The notes: generated by a model from the letters alone, not told the origin. Counted from the first letter of the stretch, positions 15,824-25,040 are shown. The stretch: DNA of 64,000 bases from Thioalkalivibrio sp. AKL19 (GCF_000420165.1 NZ_ATUK01000010.1:62001-126000); one strand, 5' to 3'. Numbers and translations are program-made.

Positions 15824-16725
15824 AACTCGGCATCCTCTCGCGAAACAGCAAGCTATACTCCACCCGGCGCCTGGTCGAGGCCGCGGACCAGCGCGGCCAC
15901 GAGGTACGCGTGGTCGATCCGCTGCGCTGCTACATGAACATCACCGCCCACAGCCCGCAGATCCACTACAAGGGTGACATCCTCGACCAGTTCAACGCGG
16001 TCATCCCGCGCATCGGGGCATCGATCACGTTCTATGGCACGGCGGTGCTGCGCCAGTTCGAGATGATGAACGTCTATCCGCTGAACGAATCGGTCGGCAT
16101 TTCCCGCTCGCGCGACAAGCTGCGCAGCCTGCAGCTGCTGTCGCGCCGGGGCATCGGGCTGCCGGTCACCGGTTTTGCCCACTCGCCGGACGACATCGAC
16201 GACCTGCTGGCCACGGTGGGTGGCGCGCCCTGCGTGATCAAGCTGCTGGAGGGCACGCAGGGACTCGGCGTCGTCCTGGCGGAGACCAAGCAGGCGGCCG
16301 AGAGCGTGATCCAGGCCTTCATGGGCCTGAAACAGCACATCCTGGTGCAGGAATACATCAAGGAGGCCAAGGGCTCGGACATCCGCTGCTTCGTGATCGG
16401 CGACAAGGTCGTCGCCGCGATGAAGCGCCAGGCGAAGGAAGGTGAGTTTCGCTCCAACCTGCACCGCGGGGGCAGCGCCACGCTGTGCCGCATCACCCCG
16501 GAGGAGCGCGCCACCGCCGTGCGCGCGGCCAAGGTCATGGGCCTGAACGTCTGTGGCGTGGACCTGCTGCGCTCCAATCACGGTGCGGTGGTCATGGAGG
16601 TCAACTCCTCGCCCGGCCTGGAGGGCATCGAGAACGCCTCGGGCAAGGACGTCGCGGGCATGATCATTGAGTTCATCGAGAAGAACGGCAAGCCCAACCG
16701 GACCAAGACCAAAGGACGCGGCTAG
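15820..16725 (+). CDS. rimK: RimK-family ATP-grasp glutamate ligase
   Basis: A 301-residue ATP-grasp ligase matching RimK closely: [18 protein letters not shown] at the start, [42 protein letters not shown] and [13 protein letters not shown], which includes the magnesium-binding Glu and Asn. RimK adds glutamate residues to the C-terminus of ribosomal protein S6 and can make poly-glutamate. It is coupled to the RimB-like gene and followed after 40 bases by an M14 aminoacylase-type gene. Confidence 0.92.
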   Translation: MKLGILSRNSKLYSTRRLVEAADQRGHEVRVVDPLRCYMNITAHSPQIHYKGDILDQFNAVIPRIGASITFYGTAVLRQFEMMNVYPLNESVGISRSRDKLRSLQLLSRRGIGLPVTGFAHSPDDIDDLLATVGGAPCVIKLLEGTQGLGVVLAETKQAAESVIQAFMGLKQHILVQEYIKEAKGSDIRCFVIGDKVVAAMKRQAKEGEFRSNLHRGGSATLCRITPEERATAVRAAKVMGLNVCGVDLLRSNHGAVVMEVNSSPGLEGIENASGKDVAGMIIEFIEKNGKPNRTKTKGRG

Positions 16726-16765
16726 TGGGCTCTGAGCGTTACATTATTCACCGCAGGGGCTACTA

Positions 16766-17839
16766 GTGCCCGGCATACCGCGCGCGCTGCGCAACAAGCC
16801 GATCACGATCGGCGGCACCACGGTCCGTCCCGGCGAACGCCGCACGGTGGAGCTGGAACTGGGGGCGCTGTACACCCACACCCCCACCAATATGCCGGTT
16901 CAGGTACTGTGCGGCCGGCGCAAGGGGCCGGTCCTGTTCGTCAGTGCCGCCATCCACGGCGACGAGATCAACGGCGTCGAGATCATCCGCCGCCTACTCA
17001 AGGTGCCGGCGCTACGGCGCATGAAGGGCACCCTGCTCGCCGTGCCCGTGGTCAACATGCACGGCTTCATCAACCAGAGCCGCTACCTGCCCGACCGGCG
17101 CGACCTGAACCGCTGCTTTCCGGGATCGCAGAAGGGCTCGCTGGGCGCCCGGGTCGCGCGGCTGTTCATGCGCGAGATCGTCCAGCGCAGCACCCATGGC
17201 GTCGACCTGCATACCGGCGCCATCCACCGCTCCAACCTGCCGCAGATCCGCGCCAACCTCGATCACGGCGAAACTCTCGACCTGGCGCGCGCCTTCGGGG
17301 CTCCGGTCATCCTCAACTCCGCCCTGCGCGACGGCTCCCTGCGCGAGGCCGCCGCGGAACGCCAGATCCCGATCCTGCTCTACGAGGCCGGCGAGGCCCT
17401 GCGCTTCGACGAACTCTCCATCCGCGGCGGGGTACACGGCATCATCGAGGTGATGCGCCACCTGGAGATGCTGCCCGCCGTGCGCCGGCGACCGCGCAAG
17501 GAGCCCATCATGGCGCGCACCAGCGGCTGGGTACGGGCGCCGCAAAGCGGCATCCTGCGGACCTTCGTGCGCCAGGGCGACCGGGTTCTCCGCGACCAGA
17601 CCCGGCTCGCGATCGTCTCCGACCCCTTCGGCGAGACGGAGACCGAGATCCTGGCCCCCGCGTCCGGCATCATCATTGGCGAACTCAACCTGCCGCTGAT
17701 CAACGAGGGCGACGCCCTGTTCCACATCGCCCAGTTCAACCGCACCGATCTGGCCGTGGAACGGCTCGAGAGCTTCCAGGAAAACCTCGAGGCCAGCGAC
17801 TACCCCTACGCCGATCCGCCCCCGCGCGAAAGCCCCTGA
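16766..17839 (+). CDS. Succinylglutamate desuccinylase/aspartoacylase family hydrolase
   Basis: A 357-residue zinc-dependent M14-like hydrolase. The zinc ligands are visible as His64 and Glu67 in AAIHGDEING and His149 in VDLHTGAIH. A C-terminal beta-barrel/biotinyl-like region (SGWVRAPQSGILRTFVRQGDRVLRDQ) follows from about residue 255, as in AstE-like proteins of this subgroup. The GTG at 16766 has AGGGG upstream. Its position behind rimK and the RimB-like gene suggests it acts on an acylated or glutamylated product of that pathway; the substrate is not known. Confidence 0.85.
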   Translation: MPGIPRALRNKPITIGGTTVRPGERRTVELELGALYTHTPTNMPVQVLCGRRKGPVLFVSAAIHGDEINGVEIIRRLLKVPALRRMKGTLLAVPVVNMHGFINQSRYLPDRRDLNRCFPGSQKGSLGARVARLFMREIVQRSTHGVDLHTGAIHRSNLPQIRANLDHGETLDLARAFGAPVILNSALRDGSLREAAAERQIPILLYEAGEALRFDELSIRGGVHGIIEVMRHLEMLPAVRRRPRKEPIMARTSGWVRAPQSGILRTFVRQGDRVLRDQTRLAIVSDPFGETETEILAPASGIIIGELNLPLINEGDALFHIAQFNRTDLAVERLESFQENLEASDYPYADPPPRESP

Positions 17840-17890
17840 TCCCATCGCCTGGATCTTCGAGCGACAGGCCGCGCAGCCCGGAAACATCCC

Positions 17891-18337
17891 TCAGTGGCCG
17901 ATATCCTCCTGCCACAATTCGGGGTGCACCTCGATAAACGACCGCATCAGTTCGCGACAGCCCGGATCCTGCACTACATCCACCTGGATGCCGTGCCCGC
18001 GCAGCCACTCCTCCTCGCCCCGAAAGGACTCGTTCTCCCCGATCACCACTCGCGGAATGCCGTAGAGGACGATCGCGCCGCTACACATCGCGCAGGGCGA
18101 GAGCGTGGTGTAGAGCGTGCATTCGCGATACACCTGCGCCGGCTGGCGCCCGGCACGCTCCAGGGCATCCATTTCCGCATGCAGGATCGCGCTGCCCTGT
18201 TGCACCCGCCGGTTGTGCCCGCGACCGAGCACCTCGCCCCGGTGTACCAGCACCGACCCAATCGGGATACCGGCCTCGCCCCGACCCTCGCGCGCCTCGT
18301 CCAGCGCCATCTCCAGAAACGGATCCATCGTCGTCAT
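17891..18337 (-). CDS. Zinc-dependent nucleoside/cytosine deaminase family protein
   Basis: A 148-residue cytidine-deaminase-superfamily enzyme. The zinc site is readable: His53-Ala-Glu55 and the PCAMC pair Cys82 and Cys85. The overall sequence (FLEMALDEAREG, IPIGSVLV, GHNRRVQQGSAILHAEMDAL, C-terminal VEVHPELWQEDIGH) resembles yeast-type cytosine deaminase and related purine/pyrimidine deaminases; the exact base is not decided. ATG 18337 has GGAG seven bases upstream. It is convergent with the M14 hydrolase gene, with 51 bases between them. Confidence 0.85.
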   Translation of the reverse strand: MTTMDPFLEMALDEAREGRGEAGIPIGSVLVHRGEVLGRGHNRRVQQGSAILHAEMDALERAGRQPAQVYRECTLYTTLSPCAMCSGAIVLYGIPRVVIGENESFRGEEEWLRGHGIQVDVVQDPGCRELMRSFIEVHPELWQEDIGH

Positions 18338-18434
18338 GCACTCGCTCCGGTTCACCTGTTTGCCGGAGACAGTAGCCGAATCCGCGCTCCCCGGGCGACC
18401 CCGCATGGTCGACCGCCTGGCATTCGGGGGCCAC

Positions 18435-18908
18435 TCAAACGTGGGCGCTGAACTCGCCGCGCCGGGGCCGGCCGAGGAGATACAGGAAGTCCGCCTCGCG
18501 CAAGTGGACGAGCGATTCGTGATCGCCGGCCTCGAAGTACACGTCGCGCTGCTGCAGCAGGCTGTCGTCCACCAGGGTCTCCAGCCCGAATGCGGGGCCC
18601 AGCGCGGGGATCGCACCCCGCTCGCAGTCAGCAAACACGTGGGCCACCTCGTCCTCGGTGGCCAGGCCTACGTGCTCGCCCAGCAGCCGGTGCAACTGGC
18701 CCAGCTTCACGCGGCGGGTCGCGGGCACGATGGCAAGGCGGTACTGCCCGTCCTCCTCGACCAGCAGGACCGCCTTGGCCACGGCGTCACCCGGCACGTG
18801 GGCCGCCTCGGCCGTGCGGCTGGCCGAATCGGAATGCGGGTGGTGCACCAGCTGGTAGGTCACCGCGTGCTCGTCGAGGAAGTCATTCAGGGTCCTGGAA
18901 ATACTCAT
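18435..18908 (-). CDS. YbaK/EbsC-family aminoacyl-tRNA deacylase
   Basis: A 157-residue protein of the YbaK/ProX fold: HPHSDSASRTAEAAHVPGDAVAKAVLL contains the lysine typical of the family, and CERGAIPALGPAFGLETLVD is the second conserved block. Such proteins hydrolyse misacylated tRNAs. The ATG at 18908 is preceded by GGGAGGG. The inverted-repeat element at 18924 begins 16 bases upstream of the start, overlapping the expected promoter region. Confidence 0.85.
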   Translation of the reverse strand: MSISRTLNDFLDEHAVTYQLVHHPHSDSASRTAEAAHVPGDAVAKAVLLVEEDGQYRLAIVPATRRVKLGQLHRLLGEHVGLATEDEVAHVFADCERGAIPALGPAFGLETLVDDSLLQQRDVYFEAGDHESLVHLREADFLYLLGRPRRGEFSAHV

Positions 18909-18923
18909 TGCGCGCCCTCCCAC

Positions 18924-19221
18924 AGGGAAACACGGATCAACGTACGCACTCGCGTTCGAGTCGCGTTTGCGCGCGAGCCAGGCGCTTTGAGCGCCGTGCA
19001 GTCACGCGGCACAAGGAAGCCGCCACGCCATGTGCGCGCCCGCTCTCATCACACAACGGGCGACCGAGCCCTCTCGGGCTTGGTATCCCGGGTTTCCCGA
19101 TCCCGCGTTACGTCCCGAATCCGTCAAAACAGGCCGTAGAACCGCTACCGGCGGCGGATCCCGCCTGGGCCCGGGAAACCTGGCATACCACCGCAGGCGC
19201 CTAATTGATCCGGGTTTCCCT
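18924..19221. mobile_element. MITE-like inverted-repeat element, copy 3 (298 bp, nested palindromes)
   Basis: The left end AGGGAAACACGGATCAACGT and the right end, reverse-complemented, AGGGAAACCCGGATCAATTA are terminal inverted repeats. Inside, TTGGTATCCCGGGTTTCCC (about 19079-19098) pairs with CCCGGGAAACCTGGCATACCA (about 19170-19190), a second nested inverted repeat. No coding gene is convincing. The element fills the spacer between divergent genes (YbaK-like and luciferase-like) and so sits in both promoter regions. Confidence 0.65.
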
Positions 19222-19298
19222 GTACCTCCCCTTGACTATAGACCCCGGCTGGATTGCCGGCGCCTGCGTTTCTGCCACGCACCGGTACAATCGGACCC

Positions 19299-20303
19299 AT
19301 GACCGCTTTCTCCGTCCTCGACCTGGCCCCGATCACCGCCGACGGGGACGCCACCCGGGCGCTGCACAACACCCTGGACCTCGCGCAGCACGCCGAGTCC
19401 CTTGGCTTTCAGCGCTACTGGCTGGCGGAGCATCACAACATGCCGGGCATCGCCAGCGCGGCCACGGCGGTGGTGATCGGCCAGGTCGCCGCAGCCACAC
19501 AGCACATTCGGGTGGGCGCCGGCGGGATCATGCTGCCGAACCACGCCCCACTGGTGGTTGCCGAGCAGTTCGGCACCCTGAATGCGCTGTACCCGGGCCG
19601 CATCGACCTCGGTCTGGGCCGCGCGCCCGGGACCGACCCGACCACCGCCCGCGCCCTGCGCCGGGCCCCGGATATCGACCCCGAGCAGTTCCCGCGGGAC
19701 GTCGCCGAGCTGCTCGGCTACCTGGACGATCCGCGGCCGGATCAGGTGATCCGGGCCATACCCGGCGCCGGGCAGCGCGTGCCCGTCTGGATCCTGGGGT
19801 CCAGCCTGTTCGGTGCCCAGCTCGCCGCCCGCATGGGCCTGCCGTACGCGTTCGCCTCGCACTTCGCCCCGGGGCAGCTGATGGATGCACTGGCGCTGTA
19901 TCGTGACCAGTTCCGGCCGTCCGCATGGCTGGACCGCCCCTACGCCATGCTCGGCTACAACGTGTACGCCGCTGGCACCGACGAGGAGGCCCGGACCCTG
20001 GCCAGCTCCATGGAACAGGCCTTCGTCAGCCTGCGCCGCGGGCGCCCGGAAGCGATCCAGCCCCCCGTCGAGGGCTACCGCGAGCGGCTCGACCGGGCTG
20101 AACGCGCCATCGTCGAGCAGACCATGGCCTGCTCCGCGATCGGGTCGCCGGACACGGTGGAAAAAGGGATCCGCCGGTTTCTCGAACAGACCGGCGCCGA
20201 CGAGCTGATCATCACCACCTCCACCTTCGACCACGCGGCAAGGCGACGCTCGCTGGAGCTGACCGCCGCGGTACGCGACCGGCTCGCCGGAGCGACGCGC
20301 TGA
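19299..20303 (+). CDS. Luciferase-like (LLM class) flavin oxidoreductase
   Basis: A 334-residue TIM-barrel monooxygenase of the bacterial luciferase family: [43 protein letters not shown], and [11 protein letters not shown] are hallmark segments. Members use reduced flavin. The substrate is unknown. The ATG at 19299 gives the standard family N-terminus. It stands alone, 84 bases before the macrodomain gene, and may be driven from within or next to the repeat element upstream. Confidence 0.88.
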   Translation: MTAFSVLDLAPITADGDATRALHNTLDLAQHAESLGFQRYWLAEHHNMPGIASAATAVVIGQVAAATQHIRVGAGGIMLPNHAPLVVAEQFGTLNALYPGRIDLGLGRAPGTDPTTARALRRAPDIDPEQFPRDVAELLGYLDDPRPDQVIRAIPGAGQRVPVWILGSSLFGAQLAARMGLPYAFASHFAPGQLMDALALYRDQFRPSAWLDRPYAMLGYNVYAAGTDEEARTLASSMEQAFVSLRRGRPEAIQPPVEGYRERLDRAERAIVEQTMACSAIGSPDTVEKGIRRFLEQTGADELIITTSTFDHAARRRSLELTAAVRDRLAGATR

Positions 20304-20387
20304 GCACCGGTTCACCCGCCCGGAACGCATGCCCTATGCTTGGGGCAGGGGCTGGCAAGGCCACGATTATCCCGGACGGGGGAACAC

Positions 20388-20921
20388 ATGCGGGTCAAGG
20401 TCCACGACATCACCATCGAATGCACCACCGGCAACATCGCCGCACAGCGCGACATGGACGCAGTGGTCAACGCCGCCAACGCCTGGCTGCGTCCAGGCGG
20501 TGGCGTGGCGGGAGCCATCCATCGCGCAGCCGGCCCGGGGCTGGAGCGGGAATGCCAGCCCCTGGCCCCGATCGAACCGGGCCAGGCGGTCCTGACCGAC
20601 GCCCACAACCTCCCCAACCGCTTCGTGATCCACTGCCTCGGGCCGGTCTACGGGCATGACGAGCCGGCCAGCCGGCTGCTGGCCGCCTGCTACCGCAACG
20701 CCCTGCTCCGGGCGGAAGAAGCCGGGGTCTACAGCATCGCCTTTCCGGCACTTTCCACCGGCGCGTTCGGCTACCCCATCGAAGAGGCCGCCCGGATCGC
20801 CCTGCAGACGGTCATCGAGGCCACCCCGCGCCTGGACGCGGTCGGCCACATCCGCTTTGTCCTGCACACCGACGCCGATCGCGACATCCATGCGCGAATC
20901 CTGGAAGAGCTGACATCATGA
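20388..20921 (+). CDS. Macrodomain (ADP-ribose-binding) protein
   Basis: A 177-residue macrodomain. The ADP-ribose-binding loops are visible: VVNAANAWLRPGGGVAGAIH (residues 26-45) and ALSTGAFGYPIEEAA. Members bind or hydrolyse ADP-ribose derivatives such as O-acetyl-ADP-ribose. The ATG at 20388 follows a GGGGGAACAC sequence. The stop overlaps the start of pncB (ATGA), so it is the first gene of a four-gene NAD-metabolism operon. A role in recycling ADP-ribose adducts formed from NAD is inferred. Confidence 0.88.
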   Translation: MRVKVHDITIECTTGNIAAQRDMDAVVNAANAWLRPGGGVAGAIHRAAGPGLERECQPLAPIEPGQAVLTDAHNLPNRFVIHCLGPVYGHDEPASRLLAACYRNALLRAEEAGVYSIAFPALSTGAFGYPIEEAARIALQTVIEATPRLDAVGHIRFVLHTDADRDIHARILEELTS

Positions 20922-22330
20922 CCGGGACCGGGCGCACAACGGCCCCGAACGGCAATGGCCTGGCGCTCTTCACCGATCTGTACGAACTGACCATGCTCCA
21001 GGCCTATTTCGAGGAGGGCCTGCACGCCCCGGCGGTATTCAGCCTGTTCGTGCGCCGCCTGCCGCAACGGCGTAACTATCTGCTGGCCTGCGGGCTGGAT
21101 ACGGTCCTGGAACAACTGGAGGGCCTGTGCTTCGAGCCCTCGGATCTCGACTACCTCGCCAGCCTCGACCGCTTCTCCGACCGGTTCTTGCGCTGGCTGG
21201 AGGCCTTTCGTTTCACCGGATCGGTCCGCGCCGTGCCCGAGGGCACGCCCGTCTTCGCCAACGAACCCATCCTGGAGGTCACCGCACCGCTGCCCGAAGC
21301 GCAGCTGATCGAAACCCTGGTGATGAACCAGATCCACCTGCAGACGGTCCAGGCCAGCAAGGCCGCCCGGCTGGTGACGGCCGCCGAAGGTCGACAAGTG
21401 GTCGACTTCGGGGCCCGGCGCATGCACGGGCTGGATGCGGCGGTGAAAGGCGCGCGCGCCTTTCATGTCGCCGGGGTGACCAGCACCTCCAATGTCCTGG
21501 CAGGCAAGGCGTACGGCATACCGGTGAGCGGCACCATGGCGCACAGCTATATCCAGGCGCACCATGACGAATCCGAGGCCTTCGCCGCATTTGCCCGGCT
21601 CTATCCGGAGACCGTCCTGCTGGTCGATACCTACGACACGCTCGAGGGCGTGCGCCGGGTCATCCAGCTCGGCCACGAGCTGGGCGACGACTTCCGCGTG
21701 AACGCCGTGCGCCTGGATTCCGGCGACCTGGGCGCCCTGGCCCGGCAGGCTCGGGACCTGCTGGATGCTGCCGGGCTGCAACAGGTCCGGATCTTTGCCA
21801 GCGGCGGGCTCGACGAGTACGCCATTGGCGGCCTGCTGGCACAGGAGGCGCCGATCGATGCCTTCGGCGTCGGCACCAGCATGGGCATCTCCACCGACGT
21901 GCCGGACCTGGACATTGCCTACAAGCTGGCCGAATACGCCGGCGAGGGCCGCCTGAAGCTCTCCAGTGGCAAGCCCATCCTGCCGGGGGCCAAGCAGATC
22001 TTTCGCCGCCATCAAGACGGCCTGTTCGCGGGCGACATCATCGGTCGCCAGGACGAAAACCAACCCGGGGAGCCGTTACTGCAGCCGGTGATGCGCGAGG
22101 GCCAGCGCCTGCCCGCGCATACTCGCGATCTGGACGTGCTGCGCAACCACACCGCGCACCAACTGGAACAACTGCCCCCTTCGATCCGCGCTATCGAGCC
22201 CGCAGACACGCCCTACCCGGTGTCCGTCAGCCCGGCGCTACAGGCACACCAGGATGCGGTCACCCGCACCGTCCGGGCCCGATATGCGGCATCGGGCCAA
22301 GCGATACACGGAGGGAATGCCAATGACTGA
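20918..22330 (+). CDS. pncB: Nicotinate phosphoribosyltransferase
   Basis: A 470-residue enzyme of the NAPRTase family: LFTDLYELTMLQAYFEEG at the start, FGARRMHGLDAAVKGARAF, GTMAHSYIQAH (catalytic-histidine region), and VRLDSGDLGALA. It converts nicotinate, PRPP and ATP to nicotinate mononucleotide, the key step of the salvage route to NAD. It overlaps the macrodomain gene upstream (4 bases) and the nicotinamidase gene downstream (8 bases), so the genes are translationally coupled. Confidence 0.93.
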   Translation: MTGTGRTTAPNGNGLALFTDLYELTMLQAYFEEGLHAPAVFSLFVRRLPQRRNYLLACGLDTVLEQLEGLCFEPSDLDYLASLDRFSDRFLRWLEAFRFTGSVRAVPEGTPVFANEPILEVTAPLPEAQLIETLVMNQIHLQTVQASKAARLVTAAEGRQVVDFGARRMHGLDAAVKGARAFHVAGVTSTSNVLAGKAYGIPVSGTMAHSYIQAHHDESEAFAAFARLYPETVLLVDTYDTLEGVRRVIQLGHELGDDFRVNAVRLDSGDLGALARQARDLLDAAGLQQVRIFASGGLDEYAIGGLLAQEAPIDAFGVGTSMGISTDVPDLDIAYKLAEYAGEGRLKLSSGKPILPGAKQIFRRHQDGLFAGDIIGRQDENQPGEPLLQPVMREGQRLPAHTRDLDVLRNHTAHQLEQLPPSIRAIEPADTPYPVSVSPALQAHQDAVTRTVRARYAASGQAIHGGNAND

Positions 22331-22901
22331 CAACCCACGCGATCACCTGCAAACCGGGGACGCCCTGCTGGTCGTCGACGTGCAGAACGATTTCTGCCCC
22401 GGTGGCGCCCTGGCCATCGACCACGGCGATACCGTGATCCCGGTCCTCAACCACTGGCTGGAGGCAGCCACTGCACTGGAGATTCCGGTGTACGCCTCGC
22501 GTGACTGGCACCCGTCCCGACACCCGAGCTTCGCGGAACAGGGTGGTCCCTGGCCTCCGCACTGTCTGCAGGACGCTCCCGGGGCCCGGTTCCATGCCGA
22601 CCTCGAGCTGCCTGCGAGCACGATCAAGGTCACCAAGGGAGTCCGCTTCGATCACGATCAGTACTCCGCGTTCGACCAGACCGGCCTGGCGGAGGAACTG
22701 CGCAACCGGAGCGTGGCGCGGATCTGGCTGGGTGGGCTCGCCCTGGACGTCTGCGTGGCCGCAACGGCACTGGACGCGCGCAAGGAAGGCTTTGCCGTGC
22801 ACCTGATCCCGTATGCCTCGCTCCCGGTCTCGCCGGAGGGTGGCACGGAGGCCCGAATTAAAATGAAAGAGGCCGGCGTGGAGACCGCAGCGCATGGCTG
22901 A
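22323..22901 (+). CDS. pncA: Nicotinamidase
   Basis: A 192-residue isochorismatase-fold amidohydrolase. The catalytic triad is Asp19 (LLVVDVQNDF), Lys105 (KVTKGVRFD) and Cys144 (ALDVCVAATALD); Asp61, His63 and His80 (SRDWHP, WPPHC) fit the metal site of nicotinamidases. It deaminates nicotinamide to nicotinate, the substrate of pncB just upstream. ATG 22323 has GGAGGGAATGCC upstream. Its stop overlaps the next gene by 8 bases. Confidence 0.92.
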   Translation: MTDNPRDHLQTGDALLVVDVQNDFCPGGALAIDHGDTVIPVLNHWLEAATALEIPVYASRDWHPSRHPSFAEQGGPWPPHCLQDAPGARFHADLELPASTIKVTKGVRFDHDQYSAFDQTGLAEELRNRSVARIWLGGLALDVCVAATALDARKEGFAVHLIPYASLPVSPEGGTEARIKMKEAGVETAAHG

Positions 22902-23511
22902 ACCGAACAGGATGCCGGTCCAGCTGATCACTGTTGAGGAGGTGGTCCGTGCCGCCGACGGCCTTGCACGCCAGATCCTGGACAGCGATTTCCGGCCGGA
23001 CTGCATCGTCGCCATCGCCCGGGGCGGCTTCATGCCGGCCCGTTTCCTGTGCGACTTCCTGCACGTGCACAAACTGCTGAGCCTCAAGGTCGAGCACTAC
23101 ACCTCGGGCGCCCGCGAAAAGCAGCACGCGGCGGTCACCGTCCCGCTCGCCGGAGACGTGCGCGGCGAGCGCGTGCTCCTGGTGGACGACGTGAACGACT
23201 CCGGGGACACCCTGGCGGCCGCCCGCCCCCATCTGGAGGGTTTCGGGCCGGTCGCGGTGCGCACCGCCGTGCTGCACGAAAAGGCCACCACAAGCTGTCG
23301 CGCCGATTTCCGCAGTCAGGCCGTACAGGAGTGGCGCTGGATCCTCTACCCCTGGGCCGTCATCGAGGATGTCGGCCAGTTCGCCCGCGAGATGGACCCG
23401 GCCCCGACAAGCCCCGCCGATCTGCATGCCCGCCTGCAGCAGGACTACGGCCTCGCGCTGGACCGCGCCGAACTCGAACGCGTCATCCGCTACAACCAGC
23501 TCGCCTTCTGA
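22894..23511 (+). CDS. Phosphoribosyltransferase family protein
   Basis: A 205-residue type I phosphoribosyltransferase. The PRPP-binding motif VLLVDDVNDSGDT lies at 94-106 and IARGGFMPAR at 41-50. It resembles xanthine/hypoxanthine phosphoribosyltransferase-like proteins; the purine substrate is not resolved. It is the last gene of the macrodomain-pncB-pncA operon, overlapping pncA by 8 bases. That context links it to salvage of nucleobases alongside nicotinamide. Confidence 0.85.
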   Translation: MAEPNRMPVQLITVEEVVRAADGLARQILDSDFRPDCIVAIARGGFMPARFLCDFLHVHKLLSLKVEHYTSGAREKQHAAVTVPLAGDVRGERVLLVDDVNDSGDTLAAARPHLEGFGPVAVRTAVLHEKATTSCRADFRSQAVQEWRWILYPWAVIEDVGQFAREMDPAPTSPADLHARLQQDYGLALDRAELERVIRYNQLAF

Positions 23512-23843
23512 TCCCACCCCGCAAGGGGCCGCACCACCGCCCACCGTGAAGGCAACCGCGACCCCGTTGTTGCGAGGCCACGCAGGGTCCGCGGGAATCG
23601 GGTGGAGCTACCACCGTTCCCCGGACAGCCGGGCAACCACGGCGATCCCCCCCGGCGCTGCGCGCCGCGCGACGACGGCGCCGCTCCAGCGTCATGGCGC
23701 GTCCCGCAGCACCCGCCGACGCCACCGGCATGCCGGTCCAGTCGCCCGGGCTTGGCATCCCGCGCCGCGCGAAGGATCATACGCCCTGGTGCCCGCGCAG
23801 CCGGACGCCCCTGATCGCAACCCATCCAGCATCGAGACCGCCC
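23512..23843. other. 332-bp spacer with repeat-like sequence and no supported gene
   Basis: A small CCCCGCAAGGGG hairpin follows the operon end at 23517. From about 23570 the sequence TTGCGAGGCCACGCAGGG, and later CAACCACGGCGATCCCC and GCGCTGCGCGCCGCGCGA, resembles the dispersed 'ATTGCGAGG...GCAATC' intergenic repeats of proteobacteria, here in two partial copies facing each other. Reading frames across it are shadows. The trpB-like gene starts at its right end. Confidence 0.45.
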
Positions 23844-25040
23844 ATGTCGTATCTCAAGGATTTCCCCAACCCGGAAGGCTACTTCGGTGAATTCGGCGGC
23901 GCGTTCCTGCCGCCGGAGCTGGAACCGCACTTCGCCGAGATCAACCATGCCTACCGGACCCTGGCCCGCTCCGGCGACTTCCTCAACGAGCTGCGCTACA
24001 TCCGCAAGCACTACCAGGGGCGCCCGACGCCGGTGTACTACGCCCACAACCTGAGCCGGTCGGTGGGCGCGCATATCTTCCTCAAGCGCGAGGACCTGAA
24101 CCATTCCGGCGCGCACAAGCTGAACCACTGCATGGGCGAGGCCCTGCTCGCCAAGCACATGGGCAAGAAGAAGCTGATCGCCGAGACCGGTGCCGGCCAG
24201 CACGGCGTGGCCCTGGCCACCGCGGCGGCCTACTTCGGCATGGAGTGCGAGATCCACATGGGCGAGATCGACATCGCCAAGGAGGCGCCCAACGTGACCC
24301 GGATGAAGTTGATGGGCGCGCAGGTGGTACCGGTCTCCTTCGGCGGCCGCTCGCTGAAGGAGGCCGTGGATTCCGCCTTCCAGTCGTACCTGTCGCAGGC
24401 GGACGAGGCCCTGTTCGCGATCGGTTCCGTGGTCGGGCCGCACCCGTTTCCGCTGATGGTGCGCAACTTCCAGTCGGTGGTGGGCATCGAGGCGCGCGAG
24501 CAGTACCTGGAGATGAGCGGTGGCGAGCTGCCCGACCACGTGGTCGCCTGCGTCGGCGGCGGTTCCAACGCCATGGGCATGTTCGCCGGCTTCATCGAGG
24601 ACGACCAGGTGCAATTGAACGGCGTGGAACCGCTGGGGCGCGGCACCAAGCTGGGCGAGCACTCCGCCACCATGACCTACGGCAAGCCGGGCATGATCCA
24701 CGGATTCAAGTGCATGCTACTGGCCGACGAGGAAGGCAATCCGGCCCCGGTCCACTCCATCGCCTCCGGCCTGGACTATCCCGGCGTCGGCCCGGAGCAC
24801 TCCTACCTCAAGACCACCGAGCGCGTCGCCTACCACGCCATCAACGACGACGAGACCCTGGATGCCTTCTACCAGCTCTCGCGCACCGAGGGCATCATCC
24901 CGGCGCTGGAAAGCGCCCATGCCGTCGCCTGGGCCATGAAGCACGGCCGGGAAAATCCGGGCACGACGATCCTGGCCAACCTCTCCGGCCGCGGCGACAA
25001 GGACATCGACTACGTCGCCCGCGAGTTCGGGCACGGCTGA
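23844..25040 (+). CDS. trpB: Tryptophan synthase beta subunit, orphan
   Basis: A 398-residue PLP enzyme. The PLP lysine is Lys92 in HSGAHKLNH, the catalytic Glu is Glu114 in [10 protein letters not shown], and the phosphate loop is GGGSNAMG. It converts indole and serine to tryptophan. The sequence deviates from usual TrpB1 ([38 protein letters not shown]), and no trpA or trpF gene is adjacent, so it is probably a second, stand-alone TrpB that works on free indole or another substrate. The ATG at 23844 begins the standard family N-terminus. It is preceded by the repeat-rich spacer. Confidence 0.85.
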   Translation: MSYLKDFPNPEGYFGEFGGAFLPPELEPHFAEINHAYRTLARSGDFLNELRYIRKHYQGRPTPVYYAHNLSRSVGAHIFLKREDLNHSGAHKLNHCMGEALLAKHMGKKKLIAETGAGQHGVALATAAAYFGMECEIHMGEIDIAKEAPNVTRMKLMGAQVVPVSFGGRSLKEAVDSAFQSYLSQADEALFAIGSVVGPHPFPLMVRNFQSVVGIEAREQYLEMSGGELPDHVVACVGGGSNAMGMFAGFIEDDQVQLNGVEPLGRGTKLGEHSATMTYGKPGMIHGFKCMLLADEEGNPAPVHSIASGLDYPGVGPEHSYLKTTERVAYHAINDDETLDAFYQLSRTEGIIPALESAHAVAWAMKHGRENPGTTILANLSGRGDKDIDYVAREFGHG

